This document shows, piece by piece, positions 1-11,100 of a stretch of 64,000 bases of DNA. The translations under genes were made by a program, and so were the position numbers. Under the pieces are notes generated by a model that saw only the letters and a list, made by a program, of their open reading frames with translations, did not search any database and was not told the DNA's origin. This DNA is from Steinernema hermaphroditum (Eukaryota; Nematoda; Chromadorea; Rhabditida; Steinernematidae), in NCBI GenBank assembly GCA_030435675.1, contig CM059622.1, forward strand, positions 2,108,001-2,172,000, read 5' to 3'. Numbering within the stretch: the first letter of the stretch is position 1; the number at the start of each line of letters is the position of its first letter.

Positions 1-2125
1 GGTCACGCCGAATTTGCTAGGAGAAGGGAGCGCCGGATAGTCAGAGTTGAAAATAGACTACTTTAATATTCGGTACCTGGACACTTGCGCCACCGACATT
101 TGCGCCACTTTTCTGGTCTCACCACAGAGAGCACAGAAACATGTTATATTCAGATTTCTAGGCGGACTGAGGTTCCAGCCAGCGAAGCGAGCCTTATATT
201 CGAGCTTATGTCCTAGACCAAGGCTTGGCTTAAGAACATGCCTAGATATTTAACGCGAGCCCAAAGGGCGAGCCCTGTTGTTATGGTGGCTTCGGCAAAC
301 CCCGGCTTGGCTTAGGCTTGGCAATAAGAGTATGTCTGTTGATTTAATGCGAGCCCGAAGGGCGAGCCCCGTAGACTTGACAGTTTTGCGGATATCCCAG
401 TTGTTGTGACGGTTAGAAAAAAAAGTGACACCGGGCGGTTCCGAACCCGCGACCTTGTGCACGCTGATTGATTCTGCGCCCTAACAAGGGAAGGGTCAAT
501 CATGCAACTCTAAGATCGACGCGAGACTAGTGGCAAGCAATAGGTGAGTGTATTAAACGTGCAAAATACTAAGTGCTCTCGCTCAGACACGAGCAAGAAA
601 AAAAGGTTCAAAGTTATGGGCACCGGGGTATATGCCACGAAACTGCTGTTGTGCCAGCTTTGGGGACAAAGCTGGGCTTTCGAGAGGACCCGAGTTCGGA
701 CGAATCAACGGTGCCTTCCCCCTTCCCAAGGGGCTTCCGTGTGGTGTACTCTGAGTGGTGTAGCGGTCAATACGATTCAGAGCTGTGCTTTATTGTGGAA
801 TATAGCAGATTATGAAAGGGGGTAGTTGGGATTCAGTGGGGAATGATCAGAAGAGAGAGCAAGCAGAATTCGACCTCACGGTCTCGCACCTTGACGCGGA
901 CTGCCGCCCGCCGGAAAACCGGTCTTGGGGCATGTACAGGGTGGCGAACCTAAGGTCCGCCTCCCTGACACACCCCCTCTCGACTGTGGCGAGCGCCGTC
1001 GAGCCGGCGAATCGTGATGGACATTGGGCCGAGTAAGGTAGTCATTGAAGCAGCGCTCCTCCGGTGACTAAACAGCTTTCCAGTAGTTAGACGGCCTTGG
1101 TTTCGTAGCATTTCGGAAGATGACGATAGAAAATGGTGAGGGGATTCGGTGAAAAATCCGGTGTAATGTTCGAGCGCTTGGGTAGGGTCTTCGGTGTGAC
1201 TGTCGTCGAGTTGGACTGCTGTTGCGAATCGAGGTGTGGACACAGATTTTCCGACGTTTGGTATCGCCGAATACCTGCTGACTGTGAGGTCGTATTTGAT
1301 ACAAATTGTTAAAGGGGAAAGGTCGAAGAATGAGAGTTCGTGTATGTGGGTTCAGGAGTGGGGTTGGAGTATCGAAGCTGGGGGAACATGTAATGAGAAG
1401 GCGGAAGAAGTTAAGAATGACTAACGGAAGAAATGCAACAGTAGGTGAACGACAAAAAAGGTTGATTTCGGACGTTTGGGAAATGGCGACAGAGAAGTGA
1501 AGTAAAGGAAAGTATTTCGGCATTGAGGTCTCTGGCACAGTTCCGTGGACAACCATCACTCTACTGACAGCGTCGGTTCTTCTCCTCCTTTTCCTCGTTT
1601 GTCGTTGTCGTTGAGTTTCGGTCTGCGAACTGCTCGTCTGTTGCACTTGTTGACTAAAGAGTCGTCTTGTTGTTACTCCTTCCACATCTGGATCGCATTT
1701 GGGGCGTCGTCCGAAAAGGATAGGCTTGCGCCTTCGTGCAGCTCCCTCCATCTCCGGTTTTTGTTGTTTTTTTGTCTCGGTTCGATGTCGGTCGACCTGC
1801 CTAAACCACTTGTGTTAAAAGCCCGCGCCTGAGCTTCTGCTCCTGCGCGGCGCGTTTTGGTGGACTGAACTGCGGTGCCCAGGATCCAGGCGGTGAGAAC
1901 AAAACTTCCCTGTCCACTTGATGGTAAGCGGCTCTTTCCAGTGATACACCTCTCGCTCTCTCCCAACTTTGGCGAAGAATTCTTGTCGCTGTTGCTCGTG
2001 ATTACTCTTCTGGTTTTATCGCCTTCGTCCAGCCGAAGATGGGGACAGCCTACGGGAAGATCCGTAAATGGTGGTCTGGTCGGAAAGGAAAAAAAGCGAG
2101 CCTCAGTCCACTATCAGCCGTCCCT
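1..2125. other. gene-poor left flank
   Basis: I see no supportable gene here. Long open frames on the minus strand (about 1068-1751 and 1673-1966) have no recognisable domain, no signal peptide and no splice support. The stretch lies downstream of the Gag-like gene at 2126-3721 on its strand, where a pol region would be expected, but I find no protease, reverse transcriptase or integrase motif. It contains a short tandem repeat (221-370) and a degenerate tRNA-like stretch on the minus strand around 433-500, with a near-consensus B box but a poor A box. Confidence 0.5.
221..370 (+). repeat. two-copy degenerate tandem repeat
   Basis: Two diverged copies (about 221-276 and 303-370) share a start GGCTTGGCTTA and an end GCGAGCCC(A/G)AAGGGCGAGCCC. 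The GC-rich end is itself a partial palindrome. Function unknown; it resembles debris of a dispersed repeat. Confidence 0.5.
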
Positions 2126-3721
2126 TCAATCGCAATGTCTTTGAACTTCGTCCGCTTCGTGCAGTTGATGAGTGAAATTATCGTAGCAGTTGTGCTGGAC
2201 AGGGTGGCAAGCTTCGTTCTCAGCGGCAGGGTGGTCGTTATGGATGGCTTCAGGGTAGTGGTCGTGGTGAAATTGGTTTGATTGCTGGTACCGTACGGGG
2301 TGTTGTCCACCATAAGAGTTTTGCGAAAAACGTGGTCGCTGCGAATTATTAAATCTAAAATTACCGCAGCCACGAGGACGATAGTTGTTTGTTCGTCCAC
2401 TATTAAAGTCTCGTTGTTGGACATAAGCGGTTGTTGGAGGTATATCGCTATCTTTTTCGGAGGTCATGGTATTTAGTCTTTCGGTCAGTTCAGTGATTTT
2501 TTCTGACAATGCATTCACTTTATGGGGTGTGTCCTCAGCATCAATCTCTCTGATCAACCGGGCTTCCTTATGAGCAACGTTCAGAGCGTCGCCCAAAGTA
2601 GCCGGGTTTTGTCGCTTTACGTTTGTTTTTAACTCGGTTTTGATACCTTTCAGGAACGCATCGACCTGCAACCGTTCTTGTAAGCTTTCATCGAATCCTT
2701 GACTCCTAGGGTAAGCACGGCACACAGCAGACTTAATTCTTGCCGCAAATTCTTCAACGGACTCTCCTTCACGTTGGTACATGGTACTTAACTCAGTACG
2801 TGCCTCTGAAGGCTTCTTTGCAAAATGGGCGCCCAGTGCGTCCACGAGGCTTTTAAAGGAATCCTGGGTGTCTTTTGACAGATTTTTGTATACAGCTCTT
2901 GCCTCGCCTTGAAGTTGGGCTGGGAGTAGCAAGCAAGCTGCATTTTCTTGAATGCCCATAGCAGAACAAGCGATGTTAAAGTCTTCCAGGAACTGTTTGA
3001 AATCTTTCGAGCCTTTGTTGTCCGAAAAAGAAGGGAGAGATATCTTTTGGCTACTCAAATTATTTCGTGCCAATTGGCTGTTGATCTCTGTCAACTGTTC
3101 AGCAAGTAATTTCCAAGGTGTAGCGTTTAAACGCTGTGCGCGTGGTGCGCGAGGGGTTGGAGGGGCGTAAGCCATTGTTTCGGCTTGTTCCTCTCTGGTA
3201 GCACGTTTAAAGAGTGAACCAATTCCTAACGACTGAGCACGAAATTTAGGGCCTGTTCGAGGACCTTTTGATTTCCAACGGAAGGGTGTGTTTCGAATAC
3301 TGTGAAAAATAGTTGTTTTTAGATTAGCCGCGCTTTCGTTTTGTTTTCCAACGAAACGTTTGACTGGCGTACTAAATGTTTCGGCGGATTTTGACAGGAG
3401 GTTGTTGAAAGCTTGACTAATAACAGAGTTTTTTCTAGTCTGGTTATTGTATAGTTGAGGAAATTTAAGATGATTTTTGTTTTTGGTTTTTTGTGGTTCT
3501 TGGGTTAAAGTATTTTTGGGATTATCTTGATGAAGGAGGTTATTTTTATCTAGTTTAGACGACTTGTCAGTAAGGGTATCAATAGTAAGGTTAGGAATAT
3601 CGACGGTCGAGTTATGGAAAGTAGGACTCACGTCCGACCCAGAGGGGTCGCTTTGCTCCACGATGTCTTCTGGAAGCGTGCGTGGTGCGTTGGAGACAGA
3701 AGAAGACGATAGGCCGGCCAA
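2126..3721 (-). CDS. Gag-like protein of an LTR-type retroelement (orphan)
   Basis: A single open frame of 531 residues. Residues about 230-400 look like a retrotransposon Gag/capsid domain: a helical segment with FLEDFNIACSAMG, then LLPAQLQGEARAVYKNL and later MYQREGESVEEFAARIKSAV, which matches the usual Gag pattern of a hydrophobic helix followed by an R/E-rich helix with Y.R..E.V.eFa.Ri. The C-terminal third is Asn/Arg/Gln-rich and probably binds nucleic acid, but I see no CCHC zinc knuckle. The N-terminal 150 residues are low complexity. No pol genes follow on the minus strand and I could not find flanking LTRs. It could be a decayed Ty3/Gypsy or BEL element, or a Gag gene kept by itself. 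Gag identity is likely; element class is a guess. Confidence 0.65.
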   Translation of the reverse strand: MAGLSSSSVSNAPRTLPEDIVEQSDPSGSDVSPTFHNSTVDIPNLTIDTLTDKSSKLDKNNLLHQDNPKNTLTQEPQKTKNKNHLKFPQLYNNQTRKNSVISQAFNNLLSKSAETFSTPVKRFVGKQNESAANLKTTIFHSIRNTPFRWKSKGPRTGPKFRAQSLGIGSLFKRATREEQAETMAYAPPTPRAPRAQRLNATPWKLLAEQLTEINSQLARNNLSSQKISLPSFSDNKGSKDFKQFLEDFNIACSAMGIQENAACLLLPAQLQGEARAVYKNLSKDTQDSFKSLVDALGAHFAKKPSEARTELSTMYQREGESVEEFAARIKSAVCRAYPRSQGFDESLQERLQVDAFLKGIKTELKTNVKRQNPATLGDALNVAHKEARLIREIDAEDTPHKVNALSEKITELTERLNTMTSEKDSDIPPTTAYVQQRDFNSGRTNNYRPRGCGNFRFNNSQRPRFSQNSYGGQHPVRYQQSNQFHHDHYPEAIHNDHPAAENEACHPVQHNCYDNFTHQLHEADEVQRHCD

Positions 3722-6079
3722 GGTCCGTAGGGTGGTAGCCAGTCTGGTACCGTACCGGTGGACGGGCGGCGGTAGAGGGGTCTTGGTCTTCTTCTTACGG
3801 GGAACAGGGATGGTTGCAGAAGGTAGAAGGGAATATAAGCTCCCAGTAACGAAAGTGGCAAATATCTATGTGCCGTCGGTTTATATAGAAAGAGGGGCGG
3901 TGCGACGGGGCGTTGTGAAAGGTGTAATTACGGTAGGCTGTGTTGCCTTTTCGGCGAAACCTGTTTATTTCGAAAAATGTGTGGCGCCTTTATGGGGGTA
4001 CTCATGCGTTTGGCAATTTCGTTTGTCCTTGATCATTGTCACGTACGAAATGTCATGAAAAACCGGAAACTATTTGAGTACTCTCGAAAATTGCAGCGCC
4101 CTCCACTTAAAAATGACCTTGATAAAACATACGACCTCGAGAAATGTGTAATGGGACTAGTGTGATGTGTGATGTATGATGCATATAGACCAGGCACTAA
4201 TTTGGAAGTTTTGGAAACCTCACGAACTGGTAAGGACTGAACCCAAAAAAAGAACTAATTTTATCCCCAGCCAACTAATCTTCGAAAAATGTCCTTTTAA
4301 TTTTGTCGAAAAAAGAAAATTGCGCTTCTCCATGTCGCCGATGGCGACTTTCCTTGTGAACTTTCTATGATAACTCTTTGAGGCGTGGCCATCGCCTATC
4401 ACTGAAAGAGTGGATGACAATTTGAAATCATATATACCGAAGCTTTTTTAAATGACATATCTCGCTTATCTAACTTATCTAATTTTGTAGGAAAAATGCT
4501 TTCCAGTTTCGTTCATATTGCTATTTCTTTCCTTTCGATAACCAATTTTGTCCCAGGATTAGTTGGCTCAAAAATCTGTTGTTAGCGATCAACGGTAGGA
4601 GCAGTGATTTCTCCTATTTTCTCCGTAGTTTTTGACCTAAGATCACTAACGTGTTCTCGTGTCGAAAGGATTGGCGATATTAAAGACGAGAGACACATGT
4701 CACACACGAATACAGTAATAATATTTAACGATCGCCGTCATCCGAGCTAGCTCGATTATAATCAAGTACTTTTTGTAGTATAGATCCTGAATTCAAAATG
4801 GTCGTGCCTGGTCTGCCGGCGTGCAGAGAGCGTGTGAATATATGAATATGGACTAACAATAGAGTCTTCTAGAGGTCAATAGATGAGTTACAGGTGAAAC
4901 AAAAAGGTACAACAGAGATTCAGATGAACATAGAAAATAAAGGTGAGGGGGGAAAGGGGAAGGCAGAGTGACTCGAGGCGGAACTTCCACTTGTTAGAGT
5001 AGGTTTGGTTGGGGTTAAGTTCTTTATCTCCGCAAACAGAGTGGAAGAGAAGCGACCGCTAACGGCGATTGCAACCCGCACTACTGACAAGCAACATGCG
5101 CGAAGAGGCATATGCAACCCGGAGGACCGGTTTGCATATGCCCTCACGCGCAATTACGTCGCGCCCTCACTGCCTTGTCAATGTGGCGCAGTGGATATGT
5201 CGTCTGCCTATCATGTTAGGTCATGTTTTAGGAGGTCACGGGTTCGAATCCCCGACCCATTCTTTATTTTTCATTCAACTTCACAACGTTTGAAAGGCAA
5301 CGAGAAACATTTTTTATGCAAAAATAAATACTCACAGTAGTGCTCATTGATAACAAAGTGCTTTACGGCGTTGATTTCACGCTGAATGTTGCGTTGAATA
5401 TAGTAGTTGCCAGTTTTTTGTGTTCTAGGTGTCTGTTAAAAGCTCCATAACAGCCTTTCAGACGTTGGGAAGTTGATTAAAAACGAAAAAATGGGCATTT
5501 GAGAAGCTTTTGATGATTCGAGGGAGTCGAGAAAAAGTGAATGGGAGCGAAACTGGAAATCGGAACATCACACAAGAGCCGTTACCTCTTTGTTGTGTGC
5601 TTTTATGGGCCTGCGAAAAGTTGAGCATGCAGGTTCTTCTGTCATGAGAACAATGCCCGGGAGCGCTTAACGTGGAAACTACAGTAACCTAACCCATTAA
5701 GGATTCTGGTCACTTCTTGTAGACACTCCACAATAACATATCACATTATGTACATAAATACAAATGATTCTGTAAAACCTAGATATCCCCAAGGGTGTCG
5801 GGCTTCGGTTTCGGTTCCTTTTTCTTGACCTGTGATGTCGTCTTCGAGATGCCCGTCGTATTGCCATCTTGTTCGTGCATGAGCACTACATCGACAAAAA
5901 CATGAACAGGAAACGTTTCTGTCGCAGAGCACTCAAACGTCTACTTCATACTGAGACAAGTTGCTCCCTGCAGACATATATTCCGTATTTCAACATTTAC
6001 TCAGCTCTGGACCGGTCGACTCCATACCGTTCTGTTGATTCCCATTTGGAAGATCGCCTCCAAATCGACGTCTTCCGCA
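3722..6079. other. intergenic, no gene seen
   Basis: AT-rich, with no supported coding exon on either strand. The only structured item is a tRNA-like element near 5181-5259. The short frames here lack conserved motifs and plausible splice partners. Confidence 0.5.
5181..5259 (+). repeat. tRNA-like element with intact A and B boxes
   Basis: A pol III A box (TGGCGCAGTGG at 5184-5194) and a perfect B box (GGTTCGAATCC near 5241-5251) are present. They lie about 12 nt further apart than in an intron-less tRNA, and the acceptor arms pair only partly. The central arm CCTA...TAGG does not give a clean seven-base anticodon loop. It may be an intron-containing tRNA, a tRNA pseudogene or a tRNA-derived SINE head; I favour one of the last two. 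Confidence 0.35.
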
Positions 6080-6517
6080 ATGCTACTCGTCACTGTTTGT
6101 GTTGTTCTCTGTTTCCTGACACCTTTAGGCTTCGTCCTCTGCGGCAAGAAGAAGCAACAAAGCACGACCTCCTCGAATTCGACGGTTGGCCGTCAGCCGT
6201 ACAGAGCTCCGCTTACCTATAAGGAGGTAAAGTGTTGAGCTGTTCGTGTTGTTTCATCGACTGTTTAGCAATTGATCAAGATGGGATTGACGAAGGGCAT
6301 ACACGATTACCCAACGCTCGAAGACATTCTTAGTGATTGGAGCTCGCATGAAGACAAAGACGAAAAGGATGAGAGGGAGCAGAAGAAGCAACCCATCACG
6401 AAACAGCCCAGTCAGGAACCATCGATACCAAATGAGGCTAAATTAAAGCCGAAATCGCCGAGCCCCGATGTTTCAAGTTCTCAGCGGACTGACAGCCCAG
6501 ATCGACCATTATTTTAA
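6080..6517 (+). CDS. small single-pass membrane or secreted protein, unknown
   Basis: Two exons, 6080-6226 and 6269-6517, joined in phase 0 across a 42-nt GT-AG intron, give about 131 residues. The N-terminus (MLLVTVCVVLCFLTPLGFVLCG) is a strong hydrophobic segment, either a signal peptide or an anchor, followed at once by the Lys-rich stretch KKKQQ. The first hydrophilic part ends with PYRAPLTYKE; exon 2 begins with a compact motif, MGLTKGIHDYPTLEDILSDW, and then turns into a highly charged Lys/Glu/Pro/Ser tail. The charge pattern fits a type III membrane protein with a cytoplasmic tail. I do not recognise the family. The ATG at 6080 was chosen because it places the hydrophobic segment at the extreme N-terminus. 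Confidence 0.6.
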
Positions 6518-6602
6518 TAAATGAATGGCTTGTTCACAAGGTGCGCAACAATGTCGAGCCTTATCTTGGAAGCTGACGCATGTATTTAATAACAGTCGGT
6601 AT

Positions 6603-8623
6603 CTATAACAAACCTTGACTGGCTCTGTTCTGGTGCAAGCTGCTAAACTCCCACTTCTGAAGCGGATCTTTCTCATCGCAGTATCCCATCTTTACACCGC
6701 TGTCTTTGGTCACCATAAGACACCATCCAGTAGGCACGTTTTGTATAAGACCGGTCTAAAATAGCTTTTCGTAGAGGATGATTTCGATCATTTTCTTACA
6801 TTATGGTCATACTTCCACTCCTGATTGTCTTTCCGCAAGTGGCAAGTTTGCATTCTGAGTTTTTCGTAGATCAGAGCAGCCAACCGCGGCAGAGGACTGT
6901 TGCCAAATTCGACACAGAAGTCAAAAAGGCGTATTTCGCCTCTTTTGCTAAGATACCAATGCATGTTGTCATTGCAAGAAGACAGCTGTAGCAGACCGTC
7001 GTCTGCAGCCGCAGCATTAAGACACTGAGGGCCATTGACCGTGATGGCCTTCGAACGGATCTAGAAATAAGTAAGGTATGATAAGTCAGGGATTCCATTT
7101 AATATACCTGCCCCTCGGCGATAGCTTCTCCGGGAACGAATTGTTCAGGAAAGATGGTGTTCATATACCATTTGAAAGAGTGACATTGAAGATGTTTGCG
7201 TAGATCTTCCCGATCGGAAACATCTCCGAATGGGGCCTGAAATCGGCATAAACATGAAAAGCACATGACGCTGATCAATACCTGACTATTCACCCGTTCA
7301 TGGTAGTACTGCTTGTATTCGTCCATCCACACAGCTGCAAGACGCAGGTTGTTTCGTCCGATCACAGAAGTTCCTTGCGGCCATTTGTAGGGAGACTTTT
7401 TTCGGAATATATGACCAACACGACTGCAAGGAATGACCTCTAGCCTGCCGCCGCACATCCATGTCTTGAACGACAACTCCAAATTCTCAGCACCCCATGT
7501 TTCAAAACCGGGATCGTAGGTACCAATCTTGTGAAAGAACTTTTTGTCAATAGCGAACAGACCGCCGGCAATGGTTGGGGTTCTAGATATTCCCAATAGA
7601 GTGATAGAAGGACACATGGAACATACGGAATAGGGTCGATTTTACTTTTGCGCTCAGCAAGAACTCTTTCTGATGCAGTGAACCATCTGAAGTTGAGGTT
7701 CCAGTCAAAACCTCCGATCAAAACTTGGGAGAGCGAGTACTTGAAGGTCTCGGTGCTGATCAAGTCGATCACTGGTGCTACGACGTTTGATGGGCTTTGA
7801 CTGATTCGTGCCAGCAATGGCTCTAGCCATCCTGAAACGGCGCAATTTAGTCATGTCGAATTTTGAAAAAAAAACATTCGGAAGTAACAAAAGACGACAA
7901 TAACTCATTCGAACTTTGCGGGAGTGGTCCTAGCAATCCAATAAACGTACCTTCCATACACTCAACGTGAGAATCCAGAAAAGTGAGAACAGTTCCCGAA
8001 GCTACGGTTGTTCCTTTCAAACGGGCTCTGATAAGACCTTCCCTCTGCTTGAGCCTAATAATCTTGACCTTAGGGAACTGCGCCATGTAGTCATCCAGCA
8101 GCTCCTTCAAGTGGTCCATATCGGAGAAGTCATCGACGAGAAGAATCTCCTTGACAAGATGCGCGGGCGAACGATCGAGCACCGAATGCACCGTTCGCAG
8201 AAGTGTCGACCAAGCCTCGTTGTGGAAACAGATGATGATCGATGTGTCCGGCAGGTCGGCTTCGTATTTTTCAGCTCGACATCTAAACGTAACCGCTAAT
8301 TACCCAGATGGAAATATTTTAATTGGACTCACGCTCTAGAAGGCGAAGGCAGTGATCTTTTCACAGAAATGCGATCGGAGACATATTGGTTGAACTGGTT
8401 CCTTTCCAGGAGTTCATCGTATTTCTTGCGTTCTTTTGCGGAAAGATCCTACAACATTCATAAACATCATGCAAAAGAAGACCTAAACGCATACCATCCT
8501 ATTGACAAGCACCGCTGATCCGCCCTCTCCATCGTTTCTACTCCGAAGGAGGTAGAACATCAACGGCGGAAAACAGAGCAAAACAACCGCGATGAGCACA
8601 TGGGATCGTCGTCGTTTGAACAT
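6603..8623 (-). CDS. polypeptide N-acetylgalactosaminyltransferase, full length
   Basis: Transfers GalNAc from UDP-GalNAc to Ser/Thr of proteins in the Golgi, starting mucin-type O-glycans. Eight exons (minus order): 8495-8623, 8333-8448, 7951-8282, 7627-7831, 7282-7582, 7108-7236, 6800-7060, 6603-6755; introns 46-119 nt or slightly longer; total 541 residues, normal for the family. A type II anchor follows the start ([18 protein letters not shown]). The GT-A catalytic domain has [20 protein letters not shown], the metal-binding DSH in [13 protein letters not shown], the Gal/GalNAc-T segment [17 protein letters not shown] and the loop VGHIFRK. A C-terminal ricin-B lectin domain has GWCLMV and a [14 protein letters not shown] repeat. 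The 205-nt exon 4 is joined to exon 5 through a GTATGT donor inside the Pro codon. It lies immediately downstream of a tandem paralog on the same strand. Family assignment is firm; isoform specificity is not. Confidence 0.93.
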
Positions 8624-8866
8624 CGGAAAGCAAAACGAAGAAGGTACGCTAGAAACGCGACTGAATTCGGCCAAAACTGAACGTCCGAATAAAGCCGAAC
8701 GAGACAGTTTCCCATGGGCTCCGTTTCCCACGTCCGTTTTTGCACTTTAAGCGTCTGCGTCTAGATTGAGCTATGTTCTTCGGCCCACAGGTGTACCCAC
8801 AAGCTACGTCTTCAACACATTCAATATTTCATTAAATACGTAATAAATAACTGAGCGAAAATATTA

Positions 8867-10530
8867 TCATAATTCAAGAAGTTCTGGGGAGATGTTCTCC
8901 AGGTACCACTTGAAGGATTTGCATTGAAGACGCTCGCGCAGTGTCTTTCGCTCGGAGATACCATTATAGTTATCCTGAAAACGTGACAATTATTCATTTT
9001 TGAGAAAATTAGTCTTACCAGGTGACTCAGTTCTGCGAGGTATTTCACCTTGTACTCGTCCATCCACACTTGCGCCAGTCGCACTTTATTATTTGTCACG
9101 TCTTCGATACTTTTCTTCCAGGAGTACGGAGTACGCTTCCGGAAAACGTGACCAACACGACTGCACGGAACGATCTCTAGTTTGCCGCCGCACATCCACG
9201 TTTTGAATGATAGCTCCAAGTTCTCGGCACCCCACGTTTCAAAGCCTGGATCGTAAGCACCGATCGTTTCGAAGAACTTCCTGTCGATGGCAAAGAGTCC
9301 GCCAGCGATCGTAGCAGTACTACATAGTAATATGGTAAGAGAGAACACAGAAAGCAGCACATACGGCAGAGGGTCGACTGACCGCTTGCGATTCTTCAGC
9401 ACTCTCTCTGGAGCTTCTATCCACTGGAAATCCAAATTCCAGTTAAAGGAGCCGATTAATCCACTTTTTGCAAACAGATATTCGAATGTGTCACTGTTGA
9501 TGACGTCGATTGCGGGTGCCGCCACAATTTTGGAGCTGTGCTTGACACGAGTCAGAAGCGGTTCCAACCACCCTGAAACAGAATCATTATTCATTGCAAT
9601 GGAAATTGTTCTAAGAATCGAGAAGGAAACAAATCTATCTCTAGCACATGTTATTTAAGCAAAATTGAAATTTAAAACGAGAAGAGAACAATCCAGAACC
9701 GAAAATGAACAGAGAACTTCCGTTGCATGTTGAACACTGCAGCACCAAACTATTTTGTCGCCAAAGACACTATTTTCACCGAGTTTTCAACAATGTGAGC
9801 GTGATGATTTCAATCAAGTCAACGTACCTTCCATACACTCAACGTGAGAATCCAGAAAAGTCAGAACAGTTCCCGAAGCTACGGCTATTCCTTCCAAGCG
9901 GGCTCTGATAAGACCTTCCCTCTGTTTGAGCCTAACAATCTTGACTTTAGGGAACTGCGCCATGTAGTCATCCAGCAACTCCTTCAAGTGGTCCATATCG
10001 GAAAAGTCATCGACGAGAAGAATCTCCTTGACAAGATGCGCGGGAGAGCGATCGAGCACCGAATGCACCGTTCGCAGAAGTGTCGACCAAGCCTCGTTGT
10101 GGAAACAGATGATGATCGATGTGTCCGGCAGGTCGGCTTCGTATTTTTCAGATCGGCATCTGCAATTAATCACAATTTAGCCAAAAGAGTGAACAAGAGC
10201 TTACTCGTCTGCAGGCAAACGGAGAGGACGACGAAGGGAGATCATGTCGGAAACGTATTCGTTGAAGTCGTTATTTTTGTAACCTTCGTCATATTTTCGT
10301 TGCTCCTCCAGAGAAAGGCTCTGAACGTATGATCACATAACACGCAACTTTCAATCAAAACGTACATTTTTATCAATAATAACGGGCTCACCCCAGTCTC
10401 CAGGCGATATCTCATCATCCGGGGTGGGTGTGTCCTTCGAAAAGGTGCAAATTGTCGCGAGAAGACCCAGCAGAAATACGGCGCAAGAGGCCTTTAGAAT
10501 GTGGGAACGGCGTCTCTTGAAGCATGCCAT
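8867..10530 (-). CDS. polypeptide GalNAc-transferase paralog lacking the lectin domain
   Basis: Six exons (minus order): 10366-10530, 10205-10320, 9828-10159, 9365-9572, 9019-9319, 8867-8974, giving 409 residues. Exon boundaries and phases match the neighbouring GalNAc-transferase exactly for exons 2-5 (116, 332, 208 versus 205, and 301 nt). The type II anchor is short ([17 protein letters not shown]). The catalytic domain is complete: [45 protein letters not shown]. The protein stops right after the helix [12 protein letters not shown], where other family members continue into a linker and the ricin-B lectin domain, so it is a natural catalytic-only form. Exon 3 is about 96% identical in DNA to the paralog while flanking exons are far more diverged (see findings). 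I find no lectin-type exon between 8866 and the next gene. Confidence 0.9.
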
Positions 10531-11100
10531 CGGAAGGCGACGCGAAGAAGTTCAGCACGAGGACCGACCCTAACAAGAGCTGGAGAACAAATGGCGTCTG
10601 ACCTATTAGCAGAACGCTGTCTGTCTAGACGTTTGCAGAACGAGACATGAAACATTCCCCACCATACACTCTGCTCCTATTCGACCAGTGAAATACGACT
10701 TCAATCATCTCGTGGCGAGACCCACCAAATCTGAACTAGCGCGTTGAATGCCGATGTTCTTCGATGTCATGTCTTGTCATCGTCAACCCAAAATCGTTAT
10801 TTTTTTTTCGCGATTTTCAGAATATTAAGCAAATGATGGAAATTTTTGTTATTACGCCGACTAGGGACCATAATTTCTATATTTCTATGTGTGCTCAATT
10901 TGGACTACTTTTCTCTCCGACAATTGTTCAATTTCGAAACAGCGTCCTGTGCGCAATGAAACCCTAGAACAAATAAGCGTTCTCGCAATGACACTCTCGT
11001 TCGATTGCATGGTATGTGAGATGACGTTGAATTACAACTGCATTTATTTACAAATGAAACAGGTGAATTTTGTACAGGCTTTAAGCGACAGGAGATGGAC
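10531..11100. other. intergenic, no gene seen
   Basis: Upstream region of the lectin-less GalNAc-transferase and downstream region of the Gly-rich gene on the minus strand. No motif stands out beyond A/T-rich stretches. Confidence 0.5.

Noticed and set aside
433..500. Functional tRNA-Met on the minus strand
   Set aside because: The T stem does not pair, the A box is poor and the total length is too short.
1068..1751. 227-codon minus-strand frame downstream of the Gag-like gene, possibly pol
   Set aside because: No protease, reverse transcriptase or integrase motif, and composition is not coding-like.
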